Under the pieces are notes generated by a model. That model saw only the letters and a program-made list of their open reading frames with translations, was not told the DNA's origin and did no database searches. From Zerene cesonia (Eukaryota > Arthropoda > Insecta > Lepidoptera > Pieridae): a stretch of DNA of 64,000 bases. Of this stretch, positions 24,507 to 38,200 are shown one piece after another (within the stretch, counting starts at the first letter, position 1; each line of letters starts with the position of its first letter). The stretch covers positions 434,001-498,000 of the forward strand of contig NC_052128.1 of NCBI RefSeq assembly GCF_012273895.1. The letters run 5' to 3'. The position numbers and the translations under genes are program-made.

Positions 24507-27500
24507 TGTTATTTAACTGAAGCATCTTTTATACAACCGACAACATGAACAAAAAATAGATAGTTTTACTATATACAGATTATATATAGCATAGACAAAA
24601 GTATATCTATAACCAAGAACGCTTAATACACATTCCAAACGAAACATTCACGTATAAAAATACCAGAAGGAAGTACGCTCAATATTGCCTAGATCCATAT
24701 TGTCCGAATGACGTTTCATGATTACCTAGTTGTGTCATAGATTTTATCAAGGGCCGTGTAATTTTAGAACGTAAACCCTAATTGTAACCTAACCTAAATA
24801 GTTGAATCGCTCACAGTTCGCTCGGCCTACCTCACTCAACTTGGACTATTTACCTAGACGTTCTTAGATGGTTATCAAATAATTCCGGGCAAGGAATGTG
24901 GGATAATTAACGCCATATTATATCCATCTTATTAAATAAATTATTTATAGTACTGTAGCACATATTTGCTGAATAACTCATGTTTACGTAACTGTAATGT
25001 ATTGATGTAATTTAACGTTCGAAAACATGGACTGGAAATATGTTTTTTTTTTGAAAAAGTAGGATACACCCCCTTTTGAAATAGGTATAGTTATTGTAAA
25101 GATTAAGAAAAATAACTCACTTCATACTGTAGATTGTGTACTTTCACGGGTGTATAAAAGATCAGATGGAATATATTACACCGAATATAAAGTATATTGA
25201 CGATATGATAAAAAATAAATTAAGAATCGAAAGCCTTGAATTGATTTATTTTCTGTGTATCTACTATTTTCAAGTTGTATTATGCTGAAATCCACATTCA
25301 ATGCGTAATTCTTTTATATCAAAATGCTATAAAATGAATGTTTTAGTAGTGTAACATTTAAAATAAGAGTATGTACTAATATATAAGCACATAAAATATT
25401 TACACATTCACGACAGACCAGCGATTTCGGTGTGTGATCACGGATAAAGAACTGCTTATAAATTATACCTGTACACTATATAAGGATGCCACAATGCAAT
25501 TATTTTATGCATATTTTTGTGTTTTAAGTTATCACTACCATAAGCGACACAAATTATTTGCCTCATATGAAAACGAACTTTTAATGTGTATTATGTACAA
25601 TGTAGGTACATTATTAATATCCGTTGTATGGTATAATATTTTAATATGTTATTAATTATTACACATAATAATATTTTATTTAGACTACCAAGTTCCATAT
25701 CTTTAATTTTTTTATAAAGAAGCATCATTTTTTCAACCACATTGCATAGAAAAATATCTTTCTTGGGGTATTAGTGTCTAAAAATTGGCTTTCCTTCAAC
25801 AAATTGTTTACGATGAAAAAGTTACTAAGATTACTAAAAAATAAAATAATAAATATTCATCAGGTTGCCAATAATAATGAAATAAATCAAAATTAGCTAA
25901 TTTTGAATGAAGAACAATCGATTGCATTTAATTTAATACGTCAGAGTGTCAAATTAATGACAAAAAGCCGGATACCGGAAGCCGGATGGTTGGCAGCCCT
26001 GTTTATACAATTGGCAGTAATTAGAGGTAGGAATATTGTTGTTTTGGAGTCAGGAAGCTGTTACCCGAAGCTAGTTTGATAATAACAGTATTGTACTAAC
26101 GCCTTTGTTTACTATAGGACAGTCATTGCTGGAATTAATGTTACTGGCGAAAAGGTCGGCCATTTTGACCGGGATTGGCTAGTCAATGATTATATATAAG
26201 ATTGTATTGACATTGAAGATATTCTTTATTCACTGGGATTTGTATAATTTTTATATATCATAGATTTACTTTTTTATTGGTAGACATATGGAGAAACGAT
26301 ATTAAAAATAGCATCGTTCAAGTGCTTATAATAAAAATAATGAAGCATGAATACATTGTTCACAAGAAGTAGTGAAAATTGTGTAGCTTTTGAGGGAATT
26401 TGACAAATTTCTCTGGATTTCCAAAAATACGTGATAAGGGCGGATCAAAACATCCGCTCTGACTTATACTTCTATAAATTGTAGCAATAACCATAAAAAC
26501 GTGGAGAATCGTGTGTATTTGGGAACATCCTGCAACCCCCACTTAATCTTGGTTAATCCTTAATGGCACTGGACCCCTGCTATGACAAGATCAAAATAGC
26601 TGGCTCCATGGTAAAAAGGTTGGATGAGAAGCACTGTTTATTGTTTAAAACAGATTTTGTAAGTGTGAGCTATAAACGAAAGGTTTTGTTTGTAGCAATA
26701 TTTAGTATGATGACGGGATTTTTTTAAATAGCATTGTAGCTTTGATAATTAAAGTACGTAAGTAGCCTTAAAACTGTTACAAACTGATATAACTAAGAAG
26801 TAGACTCTTTTTCATAAAAGGTAAATTTTTAAACGTTATTAAAAAAAAATCATAAAACAAACGGTTGTTGGTAATAAATCCCTCTACTTATTCAAGGTTT
26901 CTTATTAAATACAATACATTTTTATAGATGTTATGTATATAGAATTGTTAATCAATAATGCGTAATTAAATAAACATGTGCTTAAAGTTCTTAATTTCTT
27001 ATTTTTTTCAAATAGTTCTTCTTCTTCTTACCTCCGGCTCCCCCACTCACCGTACCAAACATATCTAATAGTATAAAAAAAAACTTTAATGTTTAGACAT
27101 TGTCCAAGTTTAGACTGTAATATTTTAATATAAAACGAAGAATAGCCGTCACCAAGGAGTTGTCATGCAAACAATAAAAAAGATAAAAAGAGAGGAACAA
27201 TAAAGAAAGTAGGTGTCCGTAGCGCCTGATCTCATAACGTGGGAAGCGAAGAAAAAATGCATAAAATGTTGAAATTAGGTCATGTACATCAAAAGACAAT
27301 TTAAATGGCTAGCGGGGGCGGCCACATTGTATACGGGTTTAGATGAAAGCGCACCACACCTGAAAATGGCAACCCTTTAATATTTAAATGTTATTTTGCA
27401 GATTATGCGCGCTTTAAAGTTTTATATTATCTGTATCGGCACATTTAGGCGCGAAAATATTTTTGCAATTTTTTTCATATGTAGCAAAAAATTAAATTTC

Positions 27501-30500
27501 TGTAAAGCGTGTGAAGTTAAGTTAAGGTATTATCTATCAATCTTAAAAAATAAAAATAGAATCAAAATATTAAATCTATTGGGAGAATTTTTTTCAAAAG
27601 CGAAATCTTTTGAACTTTAAGCTTTATATTTTACGTATAAATAATGCACCGCACAATGTTTTTAACCTATAAGTGTATCACACCATTAATTGAATTCAGA
27701 ATGAGAGGGAAACCAAACACGACCTGAGAACGTGAAACATACGCACGTTTCATGCACATAATAAATTATTTTCTTGATTTACAGCGTGACGTACAGTGAA
27801 ATAAAGTGAGAACCATAAACCCTCCGCCAGTTAAGCCTCGTACGTGCGTATAGTGATTTTTTTTTCAATTTCACATAGACATTTCGCGGTATCCTTTGGG
27901 ACGTAGCAAGTGTTGATGAATGTTAGTAATTTGTAAGAAGCAGCGTACTCTACCTTGCGTGTATTTTTCACTTTAAGCGCCAAATGCTTTCTGTTGTCTA
28001 ATTTACTCGATTTCTTTTTAACTTTATTTTTAGATTGAGCCTGTTGCGTGCAAGTTAATGGTTTATTAAGAATTTCCCTTTTTGATCTACCTGTTCTCAA
28101 TAAATTTAAATAGAAAGCTACATATGTAACTTCCGAGGATGTAAGTATTAATTTTTATGTATTTTTTTATTATGCATCTAATTTGGTTCTATTTTGTGAT
28201 TTTCTTTCATTTAAATATAAGTATATTCATCATCAAAACTCGGTTACAAAACATAGATGTACTAATACCATGCAAGGAACTGCTTATCACAGCAAAACCT
28301 ATTGCAATCGCCTGACTAATCTATCATGGCACCTAGTAATAATATATCCTTATTAGAATTTAAACTGTCAGATCCCGTAGTCCACACAGCATTGAGTCAT
28401 GGCTTAGGTCATACCTACATAGCGTTGTGTGTCAACCACTTTATTACCTATTTATTTACCTATTTGTATCGCTGGGCTATCATTGACCGCTAGAAAAATA
28501 ATTTTACCTATGCGCTCCTAAGTGAAGTTTATTTTTATAATCAACATATGGTATGGTTAATAATACGTTATTAAACTCGGAGAAAAAATTAAATGAAACA
28601 ATTCAATATTTAAAACTCAGCCCTTAGTTAAAACTTAGTTTAATTTACAATGCGCTGTCGAGTAAATTAATATAAATGTAACTTTACTGCCATATTTCGG
28701 TCTATCAAAAAATATATAACAATCAAAATATGGTTTCCAACTACGTACCTACCCATTCTTTTTACTTTACCATTTTTAATCATTAGTTGCTAAAAACATT
28801 AAATATTACTTTACATGTTATTTTATTTATAAGATACTAGAAAACAAGCGTAGGTAATGACACAAATATTACTACAATAATAAAACTATCCTTTATTGTA
28901 TTGAAAGCCAGTAATAAACACACACATTTATCGGTTAATAAAGCGAAATGTATCGAATATTCCGCGCGAAAGCCACGCCGCAGGCTTGATGCGAAATTTG
29001 TTCTTCGCCTGTACACCCACGCTTTCTACAAACTCGCACTAAGTTGTGAGAGCAAAATAGTTAAACATTACAAAAATAATAGTTGATATTAATTTATTGT
29101 TCACATTACCAAATCATGTAAACAATCTTTAGAGATGCACTTTTATAAATATTTTATATAAAGAAAGAAAAAAAAGATCTTCGTACGATCCAAATGATAT
29201 TAGAAAAAAGATGATTAATTTCTATTCTCAAATCCAAAATATTCGGCGCTTCATAACAGAAATCTTACATAGTACGGTCAAGGTAGAGCAGTCTGCTCTG
29301 AGCAGACCAGACTAATAATATATGGGCCTTCCTTACAAATTGTCATTAAAACAGAATTGGTTCACACATTACTAACGTGGATTCAAGTACAATCATACTG
29401 TAAAAACCATAAACATACTACAACTGCTGACCCAATACTTGTTTAATGATACTTAATTGTGTCATTGAATATATTGAAAAATGTATTAAAATATCATAAA
29501 ATCACATATTCTATTTACTTCAAACTATCGAAACTAGGGTCCTTAAATATACAGCTTATAACTTACACCGGGCCCGATAGGCGATGGTATTTCGATTCAT
29601 CGAGCGAGCACCCGATCCACAGCCGCCAAATTGCGTGTCCTGGCTATCAGCACACGTCATGAGTTGACGAGGGGTATCATGTATTTAGGTTTTTATTACG
29701 TAACACACCAGAAATTCCGTATCAAGTTTCGCATAATGCGTATTATATGCCTACCGTCCCTTGTGTTGTGATAGAGCAATATAGAATCAGTTTTATAAGG
29801 GTTTTATAACCTTTTTTTCTATTTGTACGAAATTAAATTAGGTAATAGCCATTAACATAGTTAGTCTTAAAACATTACACTCCATTCCGAAATCGTGTAG
29901 AAAAGCGAGGCAATGTTTTCAGCACTACCCTTCTGTGGGTGGTCATTATAGATACTCCCACAGAGCCCTAATTAATCCATTGAATAGATAAACGAATTGA
30001 TAGCGTTGCGTGCTTCTATTATTTAGCGTATTTCTCATGGGATCAAATGTTAATAACCATTTCACGGACATTTGTTAAATAAACAAACCTTGAAAACCAT
30101 TTTTATGAGCGAGGCTAATATTCAATCTAATGATTCAAATGGGAACATGTAGGTACCTATAACATACTGGTATCAATTGATACATATATGTGTATTAAAA
30201 ATTGTTTCAATCATCTTAATATTGTCTACTCCAACTAATTTAATTTATTTTAGCAAATTTCGAAAACATATCCTTTCTTTACATTAATAAAATACACATA
30301 TATTATTACAAAATGTATGTAAAATGCAAGAAAAGGAAAAGGACGACGGGTGTTTATAAAAACAACATTTACGTTTAGCAAGAGTTTAATAAAAAAATGC
30401 AAAATAAAAATATATCCAAATATTGGAACTTATCACTAGGGATATCAGTATGTGTACGATCATACAAAAATACAAAACTACACGCAATCACACTATTGAC

Positions 30501-33500
30501 ATTTTTTTATTCATATTACCTTACCGTTCTGATAAAAATGTATTGAGACATGACCATAATGTGAAAAAACATCAAATGGATACAATTCTTCCTACGAAAT
30601 ATCATTTAGTTACCTAGTCTAGTCCGAATTTAAAATTCCTAATTGATATACATAGCGTTTTTATAGACAATACAAGACTATTTGAAAAATATTTAACCTC
30701 ATTCCTCTATCACATTTTTATCAGAGCTGGTAAAATTTAATTACGCCAATTGTATGTAAATCACAAAGGGTTGGCACCGAATTCGATTGTAGCAGTCACA
30801 CTGTGAAAAAACGAATGGACAAAACAATTATTGTCTTTTCACAACTTTGCGGAGTGGGATTAAAAGCCAATGCTTTGTGCTTCATTTCATTTGCACGCGA
30901 TTCTTTTCATTAAAAAACCCAGTGAAATGTTATTTTCACGAGTCCATTTGTATTGAATTTAACACAGATATCAATTTGTTTGAAGAAAATGTAACAATTG
31001 TATGTAATAAATAATATTTTATTATAAATTCTTTATGAAAAGGGTTAATTCTCTGGTCACATATTTTGGCCTCAATTATAAAATTTATCTCCGATATGCC
31101 TTGACGGTGTGCAGTACATATCTCAAATATAAATGGTCCTTCGAGTCCGCGATCAAACTTAATTAGTTATACAATAATGTGCATAATTAAGTATCATTTT
31201 ATCCACTCTCTCATTAATACACATCATACATCTTATCAATCGATGCTCTCTATATAAGATACGATTTCATTTAAGACCTGCCCAAATTGGGAACTAGGCT
31301 TGTTTCATTTTCTCAGAAGGCAGTTTCATTCAATGAGACTTACTTATTTTAGAATAGTTATGCCTCAGCTACTTTTGGAAAAACCTTATTGCATATCGGA
31401 GGATAAATCTAATATGAAACCACAAAAAAAATCTCGCTTTTACAACAGAATCGCGTTACAAATACTTATCAAAATGTTAATGAAATTGAGCGCATAATTC
31501 ATTCACAACATGTAGTATACATAGAAAAATCTAGAAAGAAAAAAGAAATAGAAGTCGGTGCGAAGTTGCTTGAGTTCGATTTGATTATACGTGCAGTGCG
31601 AATCGGTCATCGATATTATGTTAGAATCACGTAGATATGTATTCGTTTGTATAAGATACAATCATTCGCTGAACCGATAACGACCCGGTTCAGCTGCAAT
31701 TGACCAACAATATAAGCATTTAATCCTCGTGTCATAAATAAATCATACAGAGAAATAAATTAAATTCATGTCGTGTTATTTTCGCAAAATATACCGATTC
31801 AAAATAATACCGATAGCTGATTTAACCCAATAAACAAATATAAACCTTAATACAAATTAATACATTTGAAAATATCATAAGTTTACAATAACTTTTGACT
31901 AGCGAATAAAATTACATCTATACATAAGTGTTTTAAGTAATTAATACGAAAGCGTACGTACGTACATCCATCTCTGTCGCGCGTATTGTGCGAGAGCGAG
32001 ACAAGCTAACAATAGGCCCGTTAACGCATATATATTCTAATAATAATTAAATAAAGCTCAAAATTACAAAATGAGATTCATATCCAACACTAGAAGTAAT
32101 TCAATACCTAACTAATACGTGCAAATGGGAAATGTCGTTTGAATCGTTTGTAAATAAAAAAAAATACTGAGTAACAAATTCCCGGTCAAAATTACATTCA
32201 GACGACGATTTTTCATCCTAAAATGCATTAAACGGTAAAAACTATTAATGAAATTGCATCGTAGAGAGTTAACCCGTCTGAATTTTTTTCAATTAAAAAC
32301 TTATACACTGAAATATAATAATATACTCCATAAACCTCTAATAATGTTAAAAAGATCCTTTGGCGTTTTGAGCAAAACGTGATGTATTGTTCCGAATGAC
32401 GACTTTAGGAACGCAAACTGTATGGCATCGACTAGCGGTACTAAACGCTTTCTTTCATTCACAAATCTATAAATATAAATGACGACTATATACCGGTTAC
32501 ATTTATTTCAATTCTCTAAAGATCCGGATACACTAGCGCACAATTAACCGGCGAAATGACAATTGAACTCATACGTCCAAACTGTGCCCTAGTGTACACG
32601 CGCCAATAATCAGAGATACCCTACATTTTCTTATCTACGTCATTACAATTTATATTAACGTATTTGAATATAATTAATTAAATACAAAAGGTGCGTAGTT
32701 ATAATAAATAAATGCATCTCATATGGCAAATGTAGGAATGTTATGTTATGTGACGTCATGTGTATGCAAATCGCTATTTTTTATTGCTACCCGTAAAACA
32801 CGGTTGGAAATTAAGAATTAGTTTTAAGTGTGCTCAGTGTGAGTATGAAAATGTTTAAAAATATTACTAGAGATATTTTTAGAGATTTTTTATGAGTAAA
32901 GAGTAGCTATAAAATTACTAGATCTCTGTTTTTGGTAAACTGCAGTTTCAAAAACGAGGTAATCGAGTCTATTCCTTCATATTGTTAATCACTACCTGTC
33001 ATTGAATAAATTTCATACATAATATTCATTTATTAATAGCTTTATAGTACATGGCATTCTTACGATATTAATTTTTTTATATCATAATTATTGTTCAATT
33101 ATGTCAATGGAGAATGTTGAATTAGACTTCATACTGTTTACGTTAGACAAAATATCATTATATAACCTAATGTAACACAAATTTAACCGTAATGCCCAAA
33201 ATTAAAGTTCAAAATCGCCCAAACGCAAGAATCCCATTTACTACTAGGGAGAGAAAATACTAGTTCCCTGTACGGTGGAACTCTAAAACTGTTACAATAT
33301 TTGTGGGTAAAGACGCTACTAATCATTCAGTGAGCAATACATGAGCATTATTTATTAATATTTTGGTCACCGAGATCACAACACTATTTAAATATACGTA
33401 CAACTAAGTCAATTGGAGAATAATTCGGATTTAAAGCGCGGTTTAAAATGCAGACAAAATTAAATATCATTATGATATTGCAGAAGAATTTGCTCCTAAC

Positions 33501-34931
33501 CTTTAATTTATAATATTAAACGAATTGATATTCTTGAAAAACTGATAAATATGGATTTTTTTTGTCACTTTTGTGTTATTGTTTTCAATAAATTTCTGTT
33601 TCAATCCGCTGTTCAAACCACGACTTGAATCCGAAAAACAATATTAATAATATCTAAATATGTCATACTCTAACTAAAATTCATTGAAATACTCGCGAAA
33701 TATCAAATACATGAAAATGCTTATCGTGAGAAAATGCTATGGTCAAGCATATCTAAAATGCATATATGTGACGTAATACGCAATATTATAAAAAGACACA
33801 GTAAAAAGTAGGGGCAAAACCTTATGAACGTTATCCATGGTTAAATGCCATAATAAAAATGCATTTCAAAAACGTCGTTAATGAGTCTCACTAAATTTCC
33901 CGTCTCTTTCATTCATTAATGATCCGACATGAGCAGGAATGGGAAAAAAGACAATTTCAATAAATACTTTTATTTCATGAAAATGTTTTACCGTCTCTTA
34001 TTCTTTGAAACAAAAGAAAGAGACAGCTATATTTGCTTATAAACCTCTTGTTATGTTACGAAGAGATGTAGCATACATTTCGTTTGCATCTCTTTCCCAC
34101 AACGTTATAAAATGTTAGTAGAATTGCTGTTATCCTGGTACGTTGAACACACAATTGATAGTTTGCTTGGGAAAATTTAACTTAAGCTTCTTCAAGGAAA
34201 TACGTTTTTAAAAAATATCATGTGAATATTTTCTGTTAATCCAATTTTTCTTCAAAGCTTAAAGAGTTGTCCAGCAATATTTCTCTTAAATTCATATTAA
34301 TATTTCACAATGACTTTTCATATTATGAGATCTCAATTATTAAAAATATTCCAATACAGATCTTTCTGCTGCTACCACATTGGCAACATTTTTATCTTAT
34401 AGTCATATACTGATGTTGAACAAAAAGAGAAGATTTATGAAACAAAGAGTAAAGTCATACACATGCACTTTATATTTAGAGTCCAATATTCATGAAATGA
34501 CTGCTCTGTGTCTTGCAGTCTCGAGTTTCAAGAAAACATTTTACATTGGCGATATTGTCATAAACTGAGTTAGGTGACGTATTAAACAGGTGAAACATTA
34601 GCGAAGTTTTCATTGATTGAGTTGAGTGACGTATATTTTAAGCCTTACTCAAACCTTACTCAACACACCCTAATCAAGCATTATTGGACGTTTAAAGTCT
34701 ACACCCATGGAAGGGGATTCGATATGTCACATAATAAATATTATAAAAATGTCCGTACAAAGTTTTCTTTTGGATTCTTATCATAGCTGATGAAGCTGGT
34801 TTCTGAATCGGTTATTGAAGAAATCGTTTGAGGTTAAAATAAGTATATTTATCATTTAAACTACAAGTATTTGTATAAGCAATATTATAACAACCGTCTT
34901 TCGTTTTGTTTTGATTGGATTTTTTTTTTCT
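24507..34931. other. Gene desert of about 10.4 kb
   Basis: No gene, RNA gene or clearly delimited element was found. Short open frames (for example 27831-28100 minus, 25434-25655 plus) are AT-driven and lack any domain. A 30-bp piece of the 310-bp element lies near 27030-27056. A palindrome gtctgctctgagcagac lies near 29290. A perfect CRE with a nearby octamer lies at 32751-32771. Two related gagttaggtgacgtat / gagttgagtgacgtat motifs lie near 34567 and 34620. Confidence 0.45.
32751..32771. promoter_or_regulatory. CRE palindrome next to an octamer motif
   Basis: TGACGTCA at 32751-32758 is followed five bases later by ATGCAAAT at 32764-32771. These are consensus CREB/ATF and POU-domain sites. 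They lie about 2.5 kb past the 3' end of coronin-7 in otherwise featureless DNA. An enhancer role is only a possibility. Confidence 0.3.
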
Positions 34932-34937
34932 TTTATT
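34932..34937 (-). promoter_or_regulatory. Candidate polyadenylation signal AATAAA of coronin-7
   Basis: AATAAA on the minus strand about 340 bases after the stop codon at 35278, the first canonical signal noticed downstream. Confidence 0.45.
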
Positions 34938-35277
34938 CTTCACCTAATGATAGAATCTTAGCCCATAATATAATGAACATTAATCATTAAATTGTGTGTT
35001 TTAATCAGAACGTGTTAAGCAATTTAGGATCAATTGCATAAATCGTCATAAATAAAAATCCTTATTTGCATCAATATTCTCAAAACTTCATGAAAAACCT
35101 GTCAATGATCCAGTAATATTTCTAATAGAAACTAGAAAAAAATAACTATCGATGTCAAATAAATCATTGATTACGTCATATATCTTATGAATACGCGAAA
35201 TAGTCGAGTAGTAAGTGTTAAACGCGTTTTAAAAACGTCAGAACGCAGGTTTAGTATCAATGTAGGGTGTATCCCCT

Positions 35278-38200
35278 TCACTGGTCCCACTCGGCTTCGT
35301 CGACGCCCTCCATGCTGTCCTGTTCTAGCTTCAAATTCATTGTCACCTTAGCGCTCATGGATTTCATTATCTGCAAAAAGAGCATACTCTTGTAAAGTGT
35401 ATAATTATTTTTGAAAAGTTTTTTTAACTGTTGTATTAAGAGACAGATTTAATTTCAATAGTTCTGTTCAAATAAAAATAATAAATATATTTAAAAAAAA
35501 ATACGATTTTACAATTGCTCCCATATGGTATCTGTTATATTTAGAGTATTAGCAAAAAAAATCATTAAATCTTGACGGTCCTAATTAGGTGACTATGATA
35601 ACACACAAAGTTTAAATTATAGGTATATTTGTCCGTTTTCGAGTTTGATTTAAACATATATACATACAGACGCAGCAAATAAAAGACCGTTAAAAAGTAC
35701 CTCCTATTTATGTTTGTCACAANNNNNNNNNNNNNNNNNNNNNNNNNNNNNNNNNNNNNNNNNNNNNNNNNNNNNNNNNNNNNNNNNNNNNNNNNNNNNN
35801 NNNNNNNNNNNNNNNNNNNNNNNNNNNNNNNNNNNNNNNNNNNNNNNNNNNNNNNNNNNNNNNNNNNNNNNNNNNNNNNNNNNNNNNNNNNNNNNNNNNN
35901 NNNNNNNNNNNNNNNNNNNNNNNNNNNNNNNNNNNNNNNNNNNNNNNNNNNNNNNNNNNNNNNNNNNNNNNNNNNNNNNNNNNNNNNNNNNNNNNNNNNN
36001 NNNNNNNNNNNNNNNNNNNNNNNNNNNNNNNNNNNNNNNNNNNNNNNNNNNNNNNNNNNNNNNNNNNNNNNNNNNNNNNNNNNNNNNNNNNNNNNNNNNN
36101 NNNNNNNNNNNNNNNNNNNNNNNNNNNNNNNNNNNNNNNNNNNNNNNNNNNNNNNNNNNNNNNNNNNNNNNNNNNNNNNNNNNNNNNNNNNNNNNNNNNN
36201 NNNNNNNNNNNNNNNNNNNNNNNNNNNNNNNNNNNNNNNNNNNNNNNNNNNNNNNNNNNNNNNNNNNNNNNNNNNNNNNNNNNNNNNNNNNNNNNNNNNN
36301 NNNNNNNNNNNNNNNNNNNNNNNNNNNNNNNNNNNNNNNNNNNNNNNNNNNNNNNNNNNNNNNNNNNNNNNNNNNNNNNNNNNNNNNNNNNNNNNNNNNN
36401 NNNNNNNNNNNNNNNNNNNNNNNNNNNNNNNNNNNNNNNNNNNNNNNNNNNNNNNNNNNNNNNNNNNNNNNNNNNNNNNNNNNNNNNNNNNNNNNNNNNN
36501 NNNNNNNNNNNNNNNNNNNNNNNNNNNNNNNNNNNNNNNNNNNNNNNNNNNNNNNNNNNNNNNNNNNNNNNNNNNNNNNNNNNNNNNNNNNNNNNNNNNN
36601 NNNNNNNNNNNNNNNNNNNNNNNNNNNNNNNNNNNNNNNNNNNNNNNNNNNNNNNNNNNNNNNNNNNNNNNNNNNNNNNNNNNNNNNNNNNNNNNNNNNN
36701 NNNNNNNNNNNNNNNNNNNNNNGCACTTATTAAAGACGTTTAAATAAAATCTTGTCTTTTTAAAAAACGTCCTTCGGTCCGTCGAAATTTGAGTACGTAC
36801 AGTATAACTACTGAGTCATCATAGTGGTATCTAAATATTATGGTCACTGTCAACTGCAGACTGATCGACTGATTGACATAGTCATCTATCAACGCACAGC
36901 CCAAACCACCGGACGGATCGGGTTTAAATTTGCCATGCAGATGGATGTTATGACGTAGACATCCCCTAAGAAAGGATTTTGCTAATTCTTCCGCCAAGGG
37001 TATTAAATAGGGGATTAAAGTTTGTACCATGAAAATCTATTAAATCCGCGTGGGCAAAGCCGCGGGAATAAGCTGGTCATAAAATAAACTCACGCTATCC
37101 TGTTTATCCTTAGCGTCCATCGGCACGTGCGATTTGATGAGGTCCGGTTTCGGCTTCTGCGCCGGTTTATCTTTCGGCGCGTTCGCCGGCGCCGTGTGCG
37201 CCGACACTGGAATGACATGAATAATTAATTAATATATTCAATGACACAATTGATTCCATCTTTTTATGACACGTCTTCAACTATTACAATAATCGCGTTT
37301 TATTTATTATTATTTTTTTTCGTAAAATTTTAAGGATTTCACATTAAAATATTGGTCCTTCGTTACTGAATTTTGAACTTTATCATACAAATTAAAAACG
37401 TTCTATACTTGTCACTTTTGTACAGTTAAAAAAGTTATACAGTCCCTAAAAAATCTAATAATTAAATTATTTACAATGACATTGTATCAATATGTTATAT
37501 ACAACAGCTTGTTTATCACATGCCCATTTCTATTATCAAAATGTTAATATATTATGATATTTCCTTTTTTTTTTGAAAATCATTATTTACTGTTAATTAT
37601 ACATTTTGAAAAAAATCTGTACTAATATTATAAAGCTGAAGAGTTTGTTTGTTTGAACGCACTAATAAAATAAAGAGATTAGTATGATCCTGCCTGTGAT
37701 CAAATTTTTTCTATTCTTTCAAAATTTCTCATTTATAAAGCATTTCAATGCTATAAAACTAAAAATTAAAAATTAAACTACTGGTCCGATTTGAAGAATT
37801 CTTTCAGTGTTAGATAGCCCATTTATTGAGGAAGGCTGTAGGCTATTACCAGGGGCGAAGGCGGGACGGACCGGTAGCTATCAATAAAAATGTGAAAGCG
37901 GTGCACTCACGCGGCTCCATGCCGGGCGGCTGCAGGCTGAGCAGGCGCGGCGCCAGCGGCTCGGCGCGCAGCCACGCCGCCGCGCGCTGCCAGCCCGCCC
38001 ACGTCACCAGCGTCGGCGGGAACAGGTCGTCTTGGAACAGCTCGCTCTGGTGGACGACGGTCAGTGTTATTGTTCTATCAGTGCGGTGCGCATACTATAT
38101 AGCAATGTTATTATCATCGGCCTTCCGTTAGGATTCATTTCATAATCCACCATGCTGGTCAAGTGCGGGTTCGAAACGATGTTTCCTTCACTGTTTCAAG

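Larger units (their letters stand above)
35278..38046 (-). other. pod1: Coronin-7 exons 20-22: post-propeller region and acidic tail
   Basis: Exon 20 (37911-38046) contains FQDDLFPPT and LSLQPPGMEP, as in coronin C-terminal extensions. Exon 21 (37094-37206) is Ala/Pro/Lys-rich. Exon 22 (35278-35370) gives IMKSMSAKVTMNLKLEQ and the acidic end MEGVDEAEWDQ before the stop. A Trp within a short acidic end is characteristic of coronin-7/Pod1 tails. No coiled coil of the short-coronin type is present, as expected for this subfamily. Confidence 0.82.

Noticed and set aside
35704..36747. Open frames of about 340 codons on both strands across 35.7-36.7 kb
   Set aside because: They consist of undefined bases in a 1000-N gap.
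36740..37030. A 96-codon minus-strand frame that looks protein-like (GGLGCALIDDYVNQS)
   Set aside because: It is the conserved body of a common repeat and sits inside a coronin-7 intron.
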